Origin: Dehalococcoidia bacterium
GTDB taxonomy: Bacteria; Chloroflexota; Dehalococcoidia; Lucifugimonadales; Lucifugimonadaceae
Reading direction: 5' to 3'
DNA length: 35,145 bases
Assembly: GCA_002728715.1 (NCBI GenBank)
Contig: PBVQ01000026.1
Coordinates: 1-35,145 of the forward strand
Of this stretch, positions 16,937-25,253 are shown in pieces. The notes beneath the pieces were generated by a model that saw nothing but the letters and a program-made list of their open reading frames with translations, was not told where the DNA came from and made no database searches. Positions within the stretch are counted from its first letter, which is position 1; each line of letters begins with the position of its first letter. Made by a program: the position numbers and the translations under genes.

Positions 16937-18106
16937 TTAGATTACTTTATTTTTAGATTTTTTTAGTGTGTTATTACGTATATTTTTCACATTATTAAAG
17001 TAACGAATTATATTGTTAGTGACTTTTTTCCAACTGTACTTCTCCACAGACAGCTTACCATTTATTTCAAGTGAAGTTCTTAGTGATGGATTATCTATAA
17101 GTTTTTTAATAGCTATTGCTAAAGCTTTTTCATTTTTTGGTTCAACCAAAATTCCATTATATCCATCTTTAATGACAGACATAAAACCAGGAATACTAGC
17201 AGCAACCACAGGAGTTGATGATGCCATAGATTCTATGGTAATGAATCCAAAACTTTCTTTGCCTGTATTTGGGGCCAAGAATATGTCTGCATGTTGATAA
17301 TAACTTGGTAATTCAGACTCTGACATAGGACCTAAAAATATTACATCATCTAAAGATCTTTCTCCCATAACTCTGTATGATTCTTTGTCTGGCACTCCTG
17401 AGCCAACAACAATTAATCTTAATTTAGGATATTGCCACTTTAGCCTAGAGTATGCACCAAGAGCATATCTAAGACCTTTTCTTGACTCATTAACTCGTCC
17501 TACGAAAAGTAAATTAATGTTTTCACTTTTCATAACGGTTGGCCTCATTGTAGGAGTTGAAAATCTATCCACATCTAAGCCATTTGGTATTACCTTGTAA
17601 TCTGATGGAAAATATTTATTATGAAAGATTTTCGCAGGCTCTGAAACAGCTATTCTCCCATCTAATCTATTTGCAAATCTTTCAAGTAACCTTAGCCTTT
17701 TACCTAATATATATCCCTTAGATCTACCTTCATTATAGGCATGAAAAGTACCTATAGTTGTAGACCTAGAAAATCTAGCTGCAGTAAGAGATGTGAGTGG
17801 CATAAGTGGTTCATGAATGTGAACTATATCGAAATTTTCATTTTGTAAAAAGGATTTCAATTTCCATTCATGCCATAGTGAAATAGAGATTCTTGCAATA
17901 GAACCAGCAGTAGGAAAAGGAATGGATCTACCAAGAGGAACAAAATTAACATTTTCCAGATTGACTAGTGGAGTTGACTTTGAGCATGGACCTATGACTG
18001 AAACATCGTGACCCCTTAAAACCAGTTCACTGCTTAATGAAGATATGTGCCTTTGTACACCACCAGGATGTGCAAAATCATAAGGAGAAATCTCTGCTAT
18101 TTTCAT
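16937..18106 (-). CDS. GT4 glycosyltransferase, PimA-like (phosphatidylinositol mannosyltransferase candidate)
   Basis: A 389-residue GT-B glycosyltransferase, probably peripheral on the cytoplasmic membrane face. It closely follows the mycobacterial PimA layout: N-terminal PYDFAHPGGVQRH glycine loop, VHIHEP near 95-100, IGTFHA, GRIAVS, IPNGLDV, the GRVNESRKG donor-domain entry, and the KESFGFITIESMA block with the two Glu of the E-x7-E element that contacts the nucleotide sugar. PimA transfers mannose from GDP-mannose to PI; donor and acceptor here are inferred from similarity and from the adjacent PI-type synthase. The C-terminal lysine-rich tail (KKSKNKVI) may help membrane attachment. One base separates it from the synthase gene. 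Confidence 0.88.
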   Translation of the reverse strand: MKIAEISPYDFAHPGGVQRHISSLSSELVLRGHDVSVIGPCSKSTPLVNLENVNFVPLGRSIPFPTAGSIARISISLWHEWKLKSFLQNENFDIVHIHEPLMPLTSLTAARFSRSTTIGTFHAYNEGRSKGYILGKRLRLLERFANRLDGRIAVSEPAKIFHNKYFPSDYKVIPNGLDVDRFSTPTMRPTVMKSENINLLFVGRVNESRKGLRYALGAYSRLKWQYPKLRLIVVGSGVPDKESYRVMGERSLDDVIFLGPMSESELPSYYQHADIFLAPNTGKESFGFITIESMASSTPVVAASIPGFMSVIKDGYNGILVEPKNEKALAIAIKKLIDNPSLRTSLEINGKLSVEKYSWKKVTNNIIRYFNNVKNIRNNTLKKSKNKVI

Positions 18107-18156
18107 TTTATTACCTAAAAAATATAACGTTTTAGTTAGGATTAAGTGTATAACAA

Positions 18157-18186
18157 ATTATGATTATCCATGAGTTGAAAACTCAA
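18157..18186 (-). promoter_or_regulatory. candidate promoter of the PimA-like/phosphatidyltransferase/peptidase unit
   Basis: Minus-strand TTGAGT (18186-18181), 18-base spacer, CATAAT (18162-18157), about 50 bases ahead of the glycosyltransferase ATG. It lies in the 115-base gap after the inositol-phosphate synthase gene. The same gap has small inverted repeats: TGAGTT/AACTCA at 18171-18185, and ATTTAGA/TCTAAAT at 18215-18232 overlapping the synthase stop codon. Neither is followed by a clear T run. Weak evidence. Confidence 0.3.
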
Positions 18187-18221
18187 ACTAATATCACATT
18201 TTTTAGAACTAATTATTTAGA

Positions 18222-19295
18222 TTATTCTAAATCTGCAAAATTTTCAACTGCTTTTCTCGCATCATCATCTCGCATTTGTAATGGTGGAGATTTCATAAAA
18301 TACGCTGAAGCAGGCTCTACAGGCCCACTTATTCCTTTGTCTAATGCAATTTTAGCATTTCTAATTGCATCGATAGCAACCCCTGCAGAGTTTGGACTAT
18401 CTTCAACTTCTAATTTTAATTCTACATTTAGCGGCTGGTCTCCCCATGATGTACCCTCTAATCTAATATACGCCCACTTTCTATCTTCAAGCCACGGGAC
18501 ATGATCTGACGGTCCAATATGAACATCATCTGTTGGTAATTCTTTTTCCAATTGGGATTGAACAGCGTTAGTTTTAGAAATCTTTTTTGATTTTAATCTT
18601 GATCTTTCAAGCATATTATAAAAATCCGTATTACCACCAAAATTTAATTGATATGTTTTATCTAATCTAACACCCCTATCTTCAAACAATCTAGCAAGCA
18701 CTCGATGTACGATTGTTGCACCAACCTGTGACTTAATATCATCTCCCACTATTGGTAAACCTCTATCTTTGAATCTTTTTTGCCAGTATGGTTCTTTCGC
18801 TATAAAAACCGGAATACAGTTTACAAAAGCACAACCGGCAGAAAGAACTTGTTCTACATACCATTTAGTTGCTTGTTCAGAGCCAACAGGTAAATAATTT
18901 ATTACAACATCAACTTTTCGATCTCTCAATATCCCTACAATATCTGATGTTTCACCTGAGGCTTTCTCGATTACTTCTTCCAAATACTCTCCAATACCAT
19001 CATGAGTCATACCTCTATCAACCTTTACACCCATATTTGGTACATCATGAAATTTTAGAGCATTATTATTTTTGGTAAATAAAGCTTCAGATAAATCTTT
19101 ACCAACTTTTTCCTTATCAACATCAAACGCAGCAACTATATTCACATCACTTAATGCATACCCACCAAGAACATTATGCATTAATCCTGGAATTTTTTCC
19201 GAAGTTTCATCAACTTCACTATACTTATACAATCCTTGCACAAGGGAAGAAGCACAGTTTCCTGCCCCTATAATAGCTACATTTATCTTGCCCAT
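18222..19295 (-). CDS. ino1: myo-inositol-1-phosphate synthase (actinobacterial/Chloroflexota type)
   Basis: Converts glucose-6-phosphate to inositol phosphate using NAD internally; 357 residues, close to the mycobacterial Ino1 length and much shorter than the eukaryotic enzyme. Visible: N-terminal NAD loop [16 protein letters not shown], the family-diagnostic [12 protein letters not shown] near 183-194, and the active-site block [20 protein letters not shown], whose lysines and Asn/Asp residues contact substrate. AGGAGA lies five bases before the ATG. It supplies inositol phosphate for the phosphatidyltransferase downstream on the same strand, with a 115-base gap that may hold a second promoter. 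Confidence 0.95.
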   Translation of the reverse strand: MGKINVAIIGAGNCASSLVQGLYKYSEVDETSEKIPGLMHNVLGGYALSDVNIVAAFDVDKEKVGKDLSEALFTKNNNALKFHDVPNMGVKVDRGMTHDGIGEYLEEVIEKASGETSDIVGILRDRKVDVVINYLPVGSEQATKWYVEQVLSAGCAFVNCIPVFIAKEPYWQKRFKDRGLPIVGDDIKSQVGATIVHRVLARLFEDRGVRLDKTYQLNFGGNTDFYNMLERSRLKSKKISKTNAVQSQLEKELPTDDVHIGPSDHVPWLEDRKWAYIRLEGTSWGDQPLNVELKLEVEDSPNSAGVAIDAIRNAKIALDKGISGPVEPASAYFMKSPPLQMRDDDARKAVENFADLE

Positions 19296-19388
19296 TTTTT
19301 TCTCCTGTATTTTACTTCTATAAATGAAAATTAAATATATTTAACTATATTAGAAATTATATAGACAATAGTCCCTTTTTTTCTACTA

Positions 19389-19414
19389 TTAGTTCCGTAA
19401 ACTTCCGGAACTAA
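19389..19414. repeat. inverted repeat between HTH gene and ino1
   Basis: TTAGTTCC (19389-19396) and GGAACTAA (19407-19414) pair perfectly over eight bases, with a ten-base loop containing part of the palindrome TTCCGGAA (19403-19410). The repeat includes the stop codon of the HTH gene. An adjoining AATAGT/ACTATT pair lies at 19368-19373 and 19385-19390. Neither strand shows a T run directly after the stem, so it is not a standard terminator. It could be an operator for the adjoining regulator, an RNA processing signal or a weak transcription stop. Confidence 0.5.
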
Positions 19415-20331
19415 TTAATTATCATCTTCTGTGATATTTCTGAAAGGGAATATATTGGTATATATGGGTTACTTCCAGACCAAATATATTCAAAATGATT
19501 CCTAAGAATTCTACCGTAATCACTTTTGGATTTCAGCTGCATCATTGGAACTAATCCATCGAAGGAAGATTCTCCATAAATATTTTGCAGGTTTGCAAAC
19601 TGATAAGATTCTAGAAAGGTATATTTTTCTGTCATAATTAGATAGGATGATGGCCAATGATTAACGAATTTTACATCAAGAGAAAAACTAGAAAGATCTA
19701 GGGATTTTTTTTTGATGGACGCAATCATATTCATACTTCTCCAACTATCACTATAAAGTGGACCTGACTTAAAAACTTCATCATCATCAAAAACTATACC
19801 ATCTTCGGCTATTGCTCTAGCTTTAGCAAAATCACTATTAGGATTAACTAATAAAGCCTTAATCTGTATTTTTCTGTTTTCATTTAGCATTTTTCTAAGA
19901 ATATCGGCATAACCCTTATCTCCAAAAAATTCTCTTAGTCCAATCCCTTGTAAAAGTATTTCACCAGTTGATGAATCAAGTACATCAGAAATCCTATCCA
20001 CAGTTTTTGAGTCCAAACTTCTTGGACCAAGAATTTTCTCATAACCGTGGTCTATTGCTGAAGATAAAAATTCAGTAAACTTATCCAGTACCTCAATCTC
20101 TTTTAAGTCTTGTTCATCTGTATTCTTAAAGTCTCGATTGGTAAGAGTAATTTTTTCTAAGCTCTGCTTAGGATATATTTCTGGATTTACAAGTTTTTCA
20201 ATTTCATTTTCTGAAATAACCCATGTTTTTCCAAGTCGCTTTGCTGGTATAATCCCCTGTGAGAGCCATTTGTAAACTGTTTTCTCACTTACGTTTAATT
20301 TTATTGCTACTTCTCTAACTTTTAGATTCAT
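19411..20331 (-). CDS. excisionase/MerR-type HTH protein with a C-terminal domain of unknown function
   Basis: A 306-residue predicted DNA-binding protein. Residues 2-48 form a helix-turn-helix of the excisionase/MerR kind (KVREVAIKLNVSEKTVYKWL with an IPAKRLGKTWVI wing). After a charged linker (about 50-85) comes a mixed alpha/beta domain with the sequence IQIKALLVNPNSDFAKARA near 155 and VKFVNHWPSSYLIMTEKY near 225. This recalls the phospholipase-D-like/DUF5919-type domains found attached to HTH regulators, but I see no HKD motif. Ligand unknown. It lies upstream of ino1 on the same strand with a palindrome between, so it may regulate that gene or itself. It could instead be an unrelated sensor. 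Confidence 0.7.
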   Translation of the reverse strand: MNLKVREVAIKLNVSEKTVYKWLSQGIIPAKRLGKTWVISENEIEKLVNPEIYPKQSLEKITLTNRDFKNTDEQDLKEIEVLDKFTEFLSSAIDHGYEKILGPRSLDSKTVDRISDVLDSSTGEILLQGIGLREFFGDKGYADILRKMLNENRKIQIKALLVNPNSDFAKARAIAEDGIVFDDDEVFKSGPLYSDSWRSMNMIASIKKKSLDLSSFSLDVKFVNHWPSSYLIMTEKYTFLESYQFANLQNIYGESSFDGLVPMMQLKSKSDYGRILRNHFEYIWSGSNPYIPIYSLSEISQKMIIN

Positions 20332-20390
20332 TATATAAAAATATATAAAAAGGTATATTTTTCCATTATATTCTAAAATATTCTAAAATT
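20332..20390. other. short spacer with a 10-base tandem repeat
   Basis: The 59-base gap upstream of the HTH gene contains ATTCTAAAAT twice in tandem (20370-20379, 20380-20389) plus TCTA of a third partial copy that runs into the end of the neighbouring gamma-glutamyltransferase-family gene. It also has an AT-only inverted repeat near 20340-20360 (AAATATA / TATATTT) that could serve as an operator or promoter for the HTH gene. No ORF or RNA gene is seen. Confidence 0.45.
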
Positions 20391-22010
20391 CTACCATCCA
20401 ACAGCTATCCCGTCTTTTCTTGGCTCTGTTCCTCCCATCAATAAATTACTAGAAGGATCTCTAAATATTATCTGACCTCCACCAAAACTTATCCTATCAT
20501 AACCTGAGACAATATTTACCTCATGCCCCTTCTTCTTTAATTCATTCACTAACTCAGAACTTACGCCTTCTTCAAGATGAATTACACCATTCCCCTCAAC
20601 ATCTATTCGAAATCTTAGTGCATCTAAAGCTTGTTGGGGGTCCAGATCAAAATCAATCATATTAACTAGGGTTTGTAAGTGCCCTTGAGGCTGCTGAAAG
20701 CCACCCATAACTCCAAAACTAAGACTTAGTTCACCATCTTTTGTAGCCATTCCCGGAATAATTGTATGATAAGGCTTTTTGCTTGGCTCTAAATAATTTG
20801 GATGCTCAGGATCAAGTGAAAAAAGTGAGCCTCTATTTTGCAAAGCTATTCCATATTCCGGAACTACTAAACCTGTACCGAAACTACTATATAAACTGTT
20901 TATAAAAGAGCAAGCATTACCTTCTTTATCGATTACCGATAGGTAAACTGTATCACTTCCACCCATAGGATTTCCGTATGATATATTGTAGTTTTTCTCT
21001 TTTGAGGAAATCTCTAAACCCCTCTTATATGCATAATTTTTTGACAACAATTGATCAACAGGAACATGAGTCTTATTAGGATCTGCAACATAAAATAAAC
21101 CATCTGCAAAAGCCAATCTCATAGATTCAATTAAGTGATGATAGGTTTCTGCTGATTGTAACCCCATAGACTTAATATCAAAATTTTCAACAATATTTAA
21201 TGCCATAAGGGCAATAATTCCTGCACCATTTGGAGGGCATTCCCATATTTCATATCCTCTATAGGTTGTGCTAATTGGATCTACCCATTCAGATTTATGT
21301 TTAGCGAGATCTTCCATACACAACCAACCACCCTCAGACTGAATAAAATTGGTTATAGCCGAAGCTATTTCACCTTTGTAGAAAGCTTCCGATCCACCTT
21401 CTGAAATGATCCTTAATGATTTAGCTAGTTCAGGTAACTTTATAATTTCACCATACTTTGGGGCATTTCCATTTGGCAAAAATTGTTCTCCAGATTTTCT
21501 AAAACTAAGTTTTTCCACAACTTCTTTTGATGACCATACGTTAGAGATAATCTCGGAGACTGGAAAACCTTTTTCAGCATAATTAATTGAGTCAAGTAAA
21601 ACATCTGAGAATTTCATTGATCCAAATTTATTAATTAATGACTCCCATCCATCAACAGTCCCTGGTACGCTAACGGCAAAATGCGAATTGTTTTTTTCGT
21701 TCGGAATAGATTTCAAACCCAAATCTGTCAAATCTTTTACCTCAACATTACATGATTGACTGCCAGATCCATTAATCGAAAATACTTTTTTTTGCTTGTT
21801 ATCCCAGTACAAAGCAAACATATCTCCTCCTATACCAGTAGACATAGGTTCAACAACATTAAGAACAGCTGCTGTTGCAACAGCAGCGTCAACTGCATTA
21901 CCTCCGTTTTTTAAGATTTCTAAACCTGATTGAGATGCAAGTGGTTGACTGGTTGCCACCATACCATTTTTTGCTAATACGGTAGATCTTCTTGAAACGA
22001 AATTAAACAT
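20391..22010 (-). CDS. gamma-glutamyltransferase family Ntn hydrolase
   Basis: A 539-residue self-processing enzyme of the GGT family, which cleaves gamma-glutamyl or related amide bonds. N-terminal landmarks: ATSQPLASQSGLEILKNGGNAVDAA and GIGGDMFAL. The new N-terminal nucleophile after autocleavage should be Thr354 in GGSDTVYLS. The C-terminal subunit has the NSLYSSFGTGLVVPEYG loop and ends with the typical GTEPRKDG segment. No signal peptide is visible, unlike classical periplasmic GGT, so it probably works in the cytoplasm; oxamate-amidohydrolase-like enzymes belong to the same family. It sits alone with a divergent 2-hydroxyacid dehydrogenase gene upstream (94-base gap). Confidence 0.92.
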   Translation of the reverse strand: MFNFVSRRSTVLAKNGMVATSQPLASQSGLEILKNGGNAVDAAVATAAVLNVVEPMSTGIGGDMFALYWDNKQKKVFSINGSGSQSCNVEVKDLTDLGLKSIPNEKNNSHFAVSVPGTVDGWESLINKFGSMKFSDVLLDSINYAEKGFPVSEIISNVWSSKEVVEKLSFRKSGEQFLPNGNAPKYGEIIKLPELAKSLRIISEGGSEAFYKGEIASAITNFIQSEGGWLCMEDLAKHKSEWVDPISTTYRGYEIWECPPNGAGIIALMALNIVENFDIKSMGLQSAETYHHLIESMRLAFADGLFYVADPNKTHVPVDQLLSKNYAYKRGLEISSKEKNYNISYGNPMGGSDTVYLSVIDKEGNACSFINSLYSSFGTGLVVPEYGIALQNRGSLFSLDPEHPNYLEPSKKPYHTIIPGMATKDGELSLSFGVMGGFQQPQGHLQTLVNMIDFDLDPQQALDALRFRIDVEGNGVIHLEEGVSSELVNELKKKGHEVNIVSGYDRISFGGGQIIFRDPSSNLLMGGTEPRKDGIAVGW

Positions 22011-22104
22011 ATAACTACTCCAATCGATATGAGTCCAATAATGAATAAAACTTTGATAACATATATCGAAATAACACTTATTTTGAATTAACTATAAAAA
22101 AATT

Positions 22105-23175
22105 ATGAAAAATTTTCCACCTAATGTAGGCCTTGTTTGCAATAAAGAAGTCTTTGAAAATTATATAGATCCACGAGATCTTGAAAAACTTAAGAAAATT
22201 TCAAACTTTCAATGGTTGGAGCTAAATGAATTTTCAAGTTGGGATGAGTCTCCAGAGTCATCACTTATGGTCATGAATGACCTAAAAAAATTTTCTCAAA
22301 ATCTAGATGCTATTATTGTTTGCCATGGTTCACCAAAGATTACAAAAGAAGTAATAGATAATTCAAAAAATTTATCCTTTATTGGGGAACTAGAGGGCGA
22401 TAGATTTTCTAAAAGAATGGATTCTGAGTACGCAATAAGCAAAAAAATAAATGTTATAGATACCACTCATGGGTCATCTTATCCTGTATCAGAGTGGGCT
22501 CTAGGGCTAATTTTAATTGGTCTTAGAAGCGCAGGATATCATTTCAGGAAAATTATAGATAACCAATATTGGCAGCCTAGTAATGAAAAAGATAATATAA
22601 TTTTTCAAAATGAAGAGTTGACTGAAAAAAAAATAGGGTTCATTGGATTTGGGTACATTGCTAAAAAGTTGTGCGAATATCTTGAACCTTTTAATACAAA
22701 AATATCCGTCTATGATCCTTATGTTTCAAATAATATCATAAGTAAGTTAGGTTATTCTAAAATAGAACTCAATCAAATATTTTCTGAAAATGATGTAGTA
22801 GTATGCTTAGCGCCATTAACACCTTCAACAAATAAAATGATTAACCTTAAACATTTTAATCTTTTAAGAGATGGTTCTGTTTTTGTTAATGTTTCAAGAG
22901 GGCAAATAGTTAATACTAAAGATATGATATATGCATTGCAAAATAAAAAAATAACTGCATGCTTAGATGTTTTTGACCCTGAACCAATACCGATTAACTC
23001 CAAAATTAGAAAATTACCTAATGTTTTTTTATCCCCTCATATAGCAGGAACTACTAAGAGATCGAGAACAAGATTTTTCGAAGAAATGGTTGATGAAATC
23101 TATAGACATTTTTCAGGGAAGAAAACACTTCATAATATAACATTATCAACTATAAAGAATAGAAAAGGAACTTAA
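22105..23175 (+). CDS. D-isomer-specific 2-hydroxyacid dehydrogenase family protein
   Basis: A 356-residue NAD(P)-dependent oxidoreductase. The Rossmann entry IGFIGFGYIAKKL is near 178-190. Catalytic residues of the family are recognisable as Arg in NVSRGQIVNT, Glu in DPEPI and His in LSPHIAG, in the correct order. The N-terminal substrate domain is divergent (ELEGDRF in place of the usual G-x-G-x-D pattern), so the substrate cannot be guessed. Translation begins at ATG 22105 after an A-rich stretch without a Shine-Dalgarno site. It is a single gene; downstream is a repeat-rich convergent spacer. Confidence 0.87.
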   Translation: MKNFPPNVGLVCNKEVFENYIDPRDLEKLKKISNFQWLELNEFSSWDESPESSLMVMNDLKKFSQNLDAIIVCHGSPKITKEVIDNSKNLSFIGELEGDRFSKRMDSEYAISKKINVIDTTHGSSYPVSEWALGLILIGLRSAGYHFRKIIDNQYWQPSNEKDNIIFQNEELTEKKIGFIGFGYIAKKLCEYLEPFNTKISVYDPYVSNNIISKLGYSKIELNQIFSENDVVVCLAPLTPSTNKMINLKHFNLLRDGSVFVNVSRGQIVNTKDMIYALQNKKITACLDVFDPEPIPINSKIRKLPNVFLSPHIAGTTKRSRTRFFEEMVDEIYRHFSGKKTLHNITLSTIKNRKGT

Positions 23176-23209
23176 TATACTTTTACGTGTAGAGTACCGT
23201 GTAAAAATC

Positions 23210-23238
23210 AAAGTGTATCCATACATGATTACACTTTT
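23210..23238 (+). terminator. candidate terminator of the 2-hydroxyacid dehydrogenase gene
   Basis: AAAGTGTA (23210-23217) pairs with TACACTTT (23230-23237) across a 12-base loop, ending in four T residues (23235-23238). The stem is AT-rich with only two G-C pairs and the T run is short, so efficiency is doubtful. Confidence 0.3.
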
Positions 23239-23259
23239 CCGTGTAAAATAAAATTATCT

Positions 23260-23294
23260 AAATATAAATAACCATTTTACGTGTAGGGTTATTT
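23260..23294 (-). terminator. candidate terminator of the guaB3-hisS-prfA-prmC operon
   Basis: On the minus strand AAATAACC (23294-23287) and GGTTATTT (23273-23266) make an eight-base stem with a 13-base loop that contains one CGTGTA repeat. A T-rich ATATTTA follows. It lies about 25 bases beyond the prmC stop codon. Confidence 0.4.
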
Positions 23295-23319
23295 CCTGTT
23301 ACCGTGTAGATTATAAAAA

Positions 23320-24162
23320 CTAAGTTGTTATTGATAATATTCTTGGATAACCTGAGTAATCATTTTTTATATTATATTTAAGGTTATCTGGCAATTCTGA
23401 TAGTGTTTTTCTTAGTGATGATAAAACTTGAGGGTCTATTTCAATAAATATTCCCGAAGCTGTCTTTTTATTAATTTTATTTATTCCAATATTGATAATT
23501 TTAGATATTATATCCATGCCATCTAAACCTCCATCCAATGCTAAAACAGGTTCATAAAGAACTTCTCTTTGAAGATTTTTTATTTTATCAGTCATTATAT
23601 ATGGAGGATTGGATATAATAATATCAAAATTACAATCTATATCTGCAAATAAATCACCTTCATAAAACTTAATAATTACATCATTTTTTTTTGCATTAAT
23701 TTTGGCTACATCTATGGCTTCTTTCGATATGTCAACAGCATAAATTATTGAACCTGATATTTCCTTAGCAATAGAAATTGCAATAGAACCAGAACCTGTT
23801 CCAATATCAATTATATTGGGATTTTTAATTTTATTTCTCTTAATAAATTTTATACACTTCTCAATTAAAATTTCTGTTTCAGGTCTAGGAATAAGTACAT
23901 TTTCATTAACATAAAATTTTGATTTATAAAAATTCACCTCTTGTGTAATATACTGCAGAGGAAAACCTAAAGATCTTTTTTGTATCATCTTTAATAAAAA
24001 TGATTGATTAGAAGGACTAAGCTTAGTATCTTCAGTTATTTTTTTTTCTTTTATAAAATATTTCAACAATATTGAAGCTTCTAAATGATGATCATCAATT
24101 AAATGATTTTCAAATTGACTTAATATGTATTTATATAGGTTTGGAAAATTTAATTTTTTCAA
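23320..24162 (-). CDS. prmC: peptide chain release factor N5-glutamine methyltransferase
   Basis: Methylates the Gln of the GGQ motif in release factors, using SAM. The 280 residues contain an N-terminal helical domain, then the Rossmann methyltransferase with IDIGTGSGSIAIS (SAM loop), the acidic end of the second strand (VDIS), and the defining NPPYI catalytic motif near 187. LIPRPETE before the SAM loop is typical of PrmC. Its start overlaps the end of prfA by four bases, the classical prfA-prmC pairing in which enzyme and substrate are cotranslated. Last gene of the minus-strand operon. Confidence 0.95.
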   Translation of the reverse strand: MKKLNFPNLYKYILSQFENHLIDDHHLEASILLKYFIKEKKITEDTKLSPSNQSFLLKMIQKRSLGFPLQYITQEVNFYKSKFYVNENVLIPRPETEILIEKCIKFIKRNKIKNPNIIDIGTGSGSIAISIAKEISGSIIYAVDISKEAIDVAKINAKKNDVIIKFYEGDLFADIDCNFDIIISNPPYIMTDKIKNLQREVLYEPVLALDGGLDGMDIISKIINIGINKINKKTASGIFIEIDPQVLSSLRKTLSELPDNLKYNIKNDYSGYPRILSITT

Positions 24163-25253
24163 TTACTTGTATTAGATTCTAATGATGCCAATTTTTTTGC
24201 TTGTTCTTCTTGAAGTAAAGGATCAATAAAAACATCTAAATCTCCGTCTAAAACTTGTGCCATTTGATGGCTATTTATGTTTATTCTATGGTCAGTAATT
24301 CTAGATTGTGGAAAATTATAAGTCCTAATTTTTTCAGATCTATCTCCAGTTCCGACTTGAGATTTTCTGTTAGCGCTTATCTCATCTCTTTGTTTTCTAA
24401 TTTCATTGTCCCAGAGCCTAGATCTTAATATTTCTAATGCTTGTAATTTATTTTGTAGTTGAGATCTTTCATTTTGACATTGAACCACAATCCCTGAAGG
24501 TTCATGAGTTATTCTAATTGCTGTTGCAACTTTATTAACGTTTTGACCACCTGCACCACCTGAATGAAAAACATCAATTTTTAAATCGTTTTCATTAATT
24601 TCAACATCTATTTCTTCTGCTTTAGGTAAAACCGCCACAGTTATTGTAGATGTATGAATTCTTCCTTGAGATTCAGTAGAAGGAACTCTTTGAACTCTGT
24701 GAACTCCGCTTTCTAGGTGCAATCTTTGATAGACTTTTTCGCCACTGATTTCAAAAGTCACCTCTTTTATTCCACCTACCCCTGTATCATTTTGACTGAG
24801 AATTTTTAGTTTCCAGGATTTTAACTCGCTATATCTTTGATACATGCGAAAAATTTCAGAAGCAAATAACCCAGCTTCATCACCTCCTGCTCCTGCTCTT
24901 ATTTCTATAACTGCATCAGCCAAATCCGCATCATCTTTAGGTAATAATTCAAGTTTAATTTTTTCAGTTGATAGTAGTATTTTTTTTTCAAGTAATTGAG
25001 CTTCTTCTCTAGCCATTTCAATTACTTCAGGATCCGTTTCTTCTTTAATTATTTCCTTAGTTTCATTCAAATTTTTCTCGCTTTGATTTATATCGCTCCA
25101 TAAGTCTACTATTCCCTGAAGTTGACTATATTCTCTTCCTAGTTTTCTTATAGAATTGGGGTCAGATGCTATTTCGTTTTGTGACATAAGTTTTTCTATT
25201 TCAAAGTATCTAGCTTGAATTTCGTCTAATCTATTTTGCATTGATTGAAGCAT
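24159..25253 (-). CDS. prfA: peptide chain release factor 1
   Basis: Recognises UAA and UAG stop codons and triggers peptide release; 364 residues, normal size. Stop-codon reading motif PST at 191-193 (PxT type, so RF1 rather than RF2), the GGQ peptidyl-hydrolysis motif at 235-237 within HSGGAGGQNVNK, and the domain-1 GAGGDEAGLF segment are all present. The first ATG overlaps the hisS stop codon by one base (TAATG); a second Met four codons later is an alternative start. Cotranscribed with prmC, which modifies its GGQ glutamine. Confidence 0.97.
   Translation of the reverse strand: MLQSMQNRLDEIQARYFEIEKLMSQNEIASDPNSIRKLGREYSQLQGIVDLWSDINQSEKNLNETKEIIKEETDPEVIEMAREEAQLLEKKILLSTEKIKLELLPKDDADLADAVIEIRAGAGGDEAGLFASEIFRMYQRYSELKSWKLKILSQNDTGVGGIKEVTFEISGEKVYQRLHLESGVHRVQRVPSTESQGRIHTSTITVAVLPKAEEIDVEINENDLKIDVFHSGGAGGQNVNKVATAIRITHEPSGIVVQCQNERSQLQNKLQALEILRSRLWDNEIRKQRDEISANRKSQVGTGDRSEKIRTYNFPQSRITDHRININSHQMAQVLDGDLDVFIDPLLQEEQAKKLASLESNTSN

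Larger units (their letters stand above)
23176..23319. repeat. cluster of CGTGTA repeats in a convergent intergenic region
   Basis: CGTGTA occurs five times on the plus strand, starting at 23186, 23198, 23240, 23280 and 23303, with a near copy AGTGTA at 23212 and an inverted TACACT at 23230. The longer unit TTTTACGTGTAGRGT appears at 23181-23195 and 23275-23289, each followed by TACCGTGTA. Several copies can fold: AAAGTGTA with TACACTTT, TTACAC with GTGTAA, and AAATAACC with GGTTATTT. The spacer separates the ends of two convergent genes and carries no ORF. Role unknown: a two-way terminator, a protein-binding array or a small repeat element. Confidence 0.65.

Noticed and set aside
18171-18185. 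TGAGTT/AACTCA hairpin as terminator of ino1
   Set aside because: Only a six-base stem with a three-base loop and no T run after it on the minus strand.
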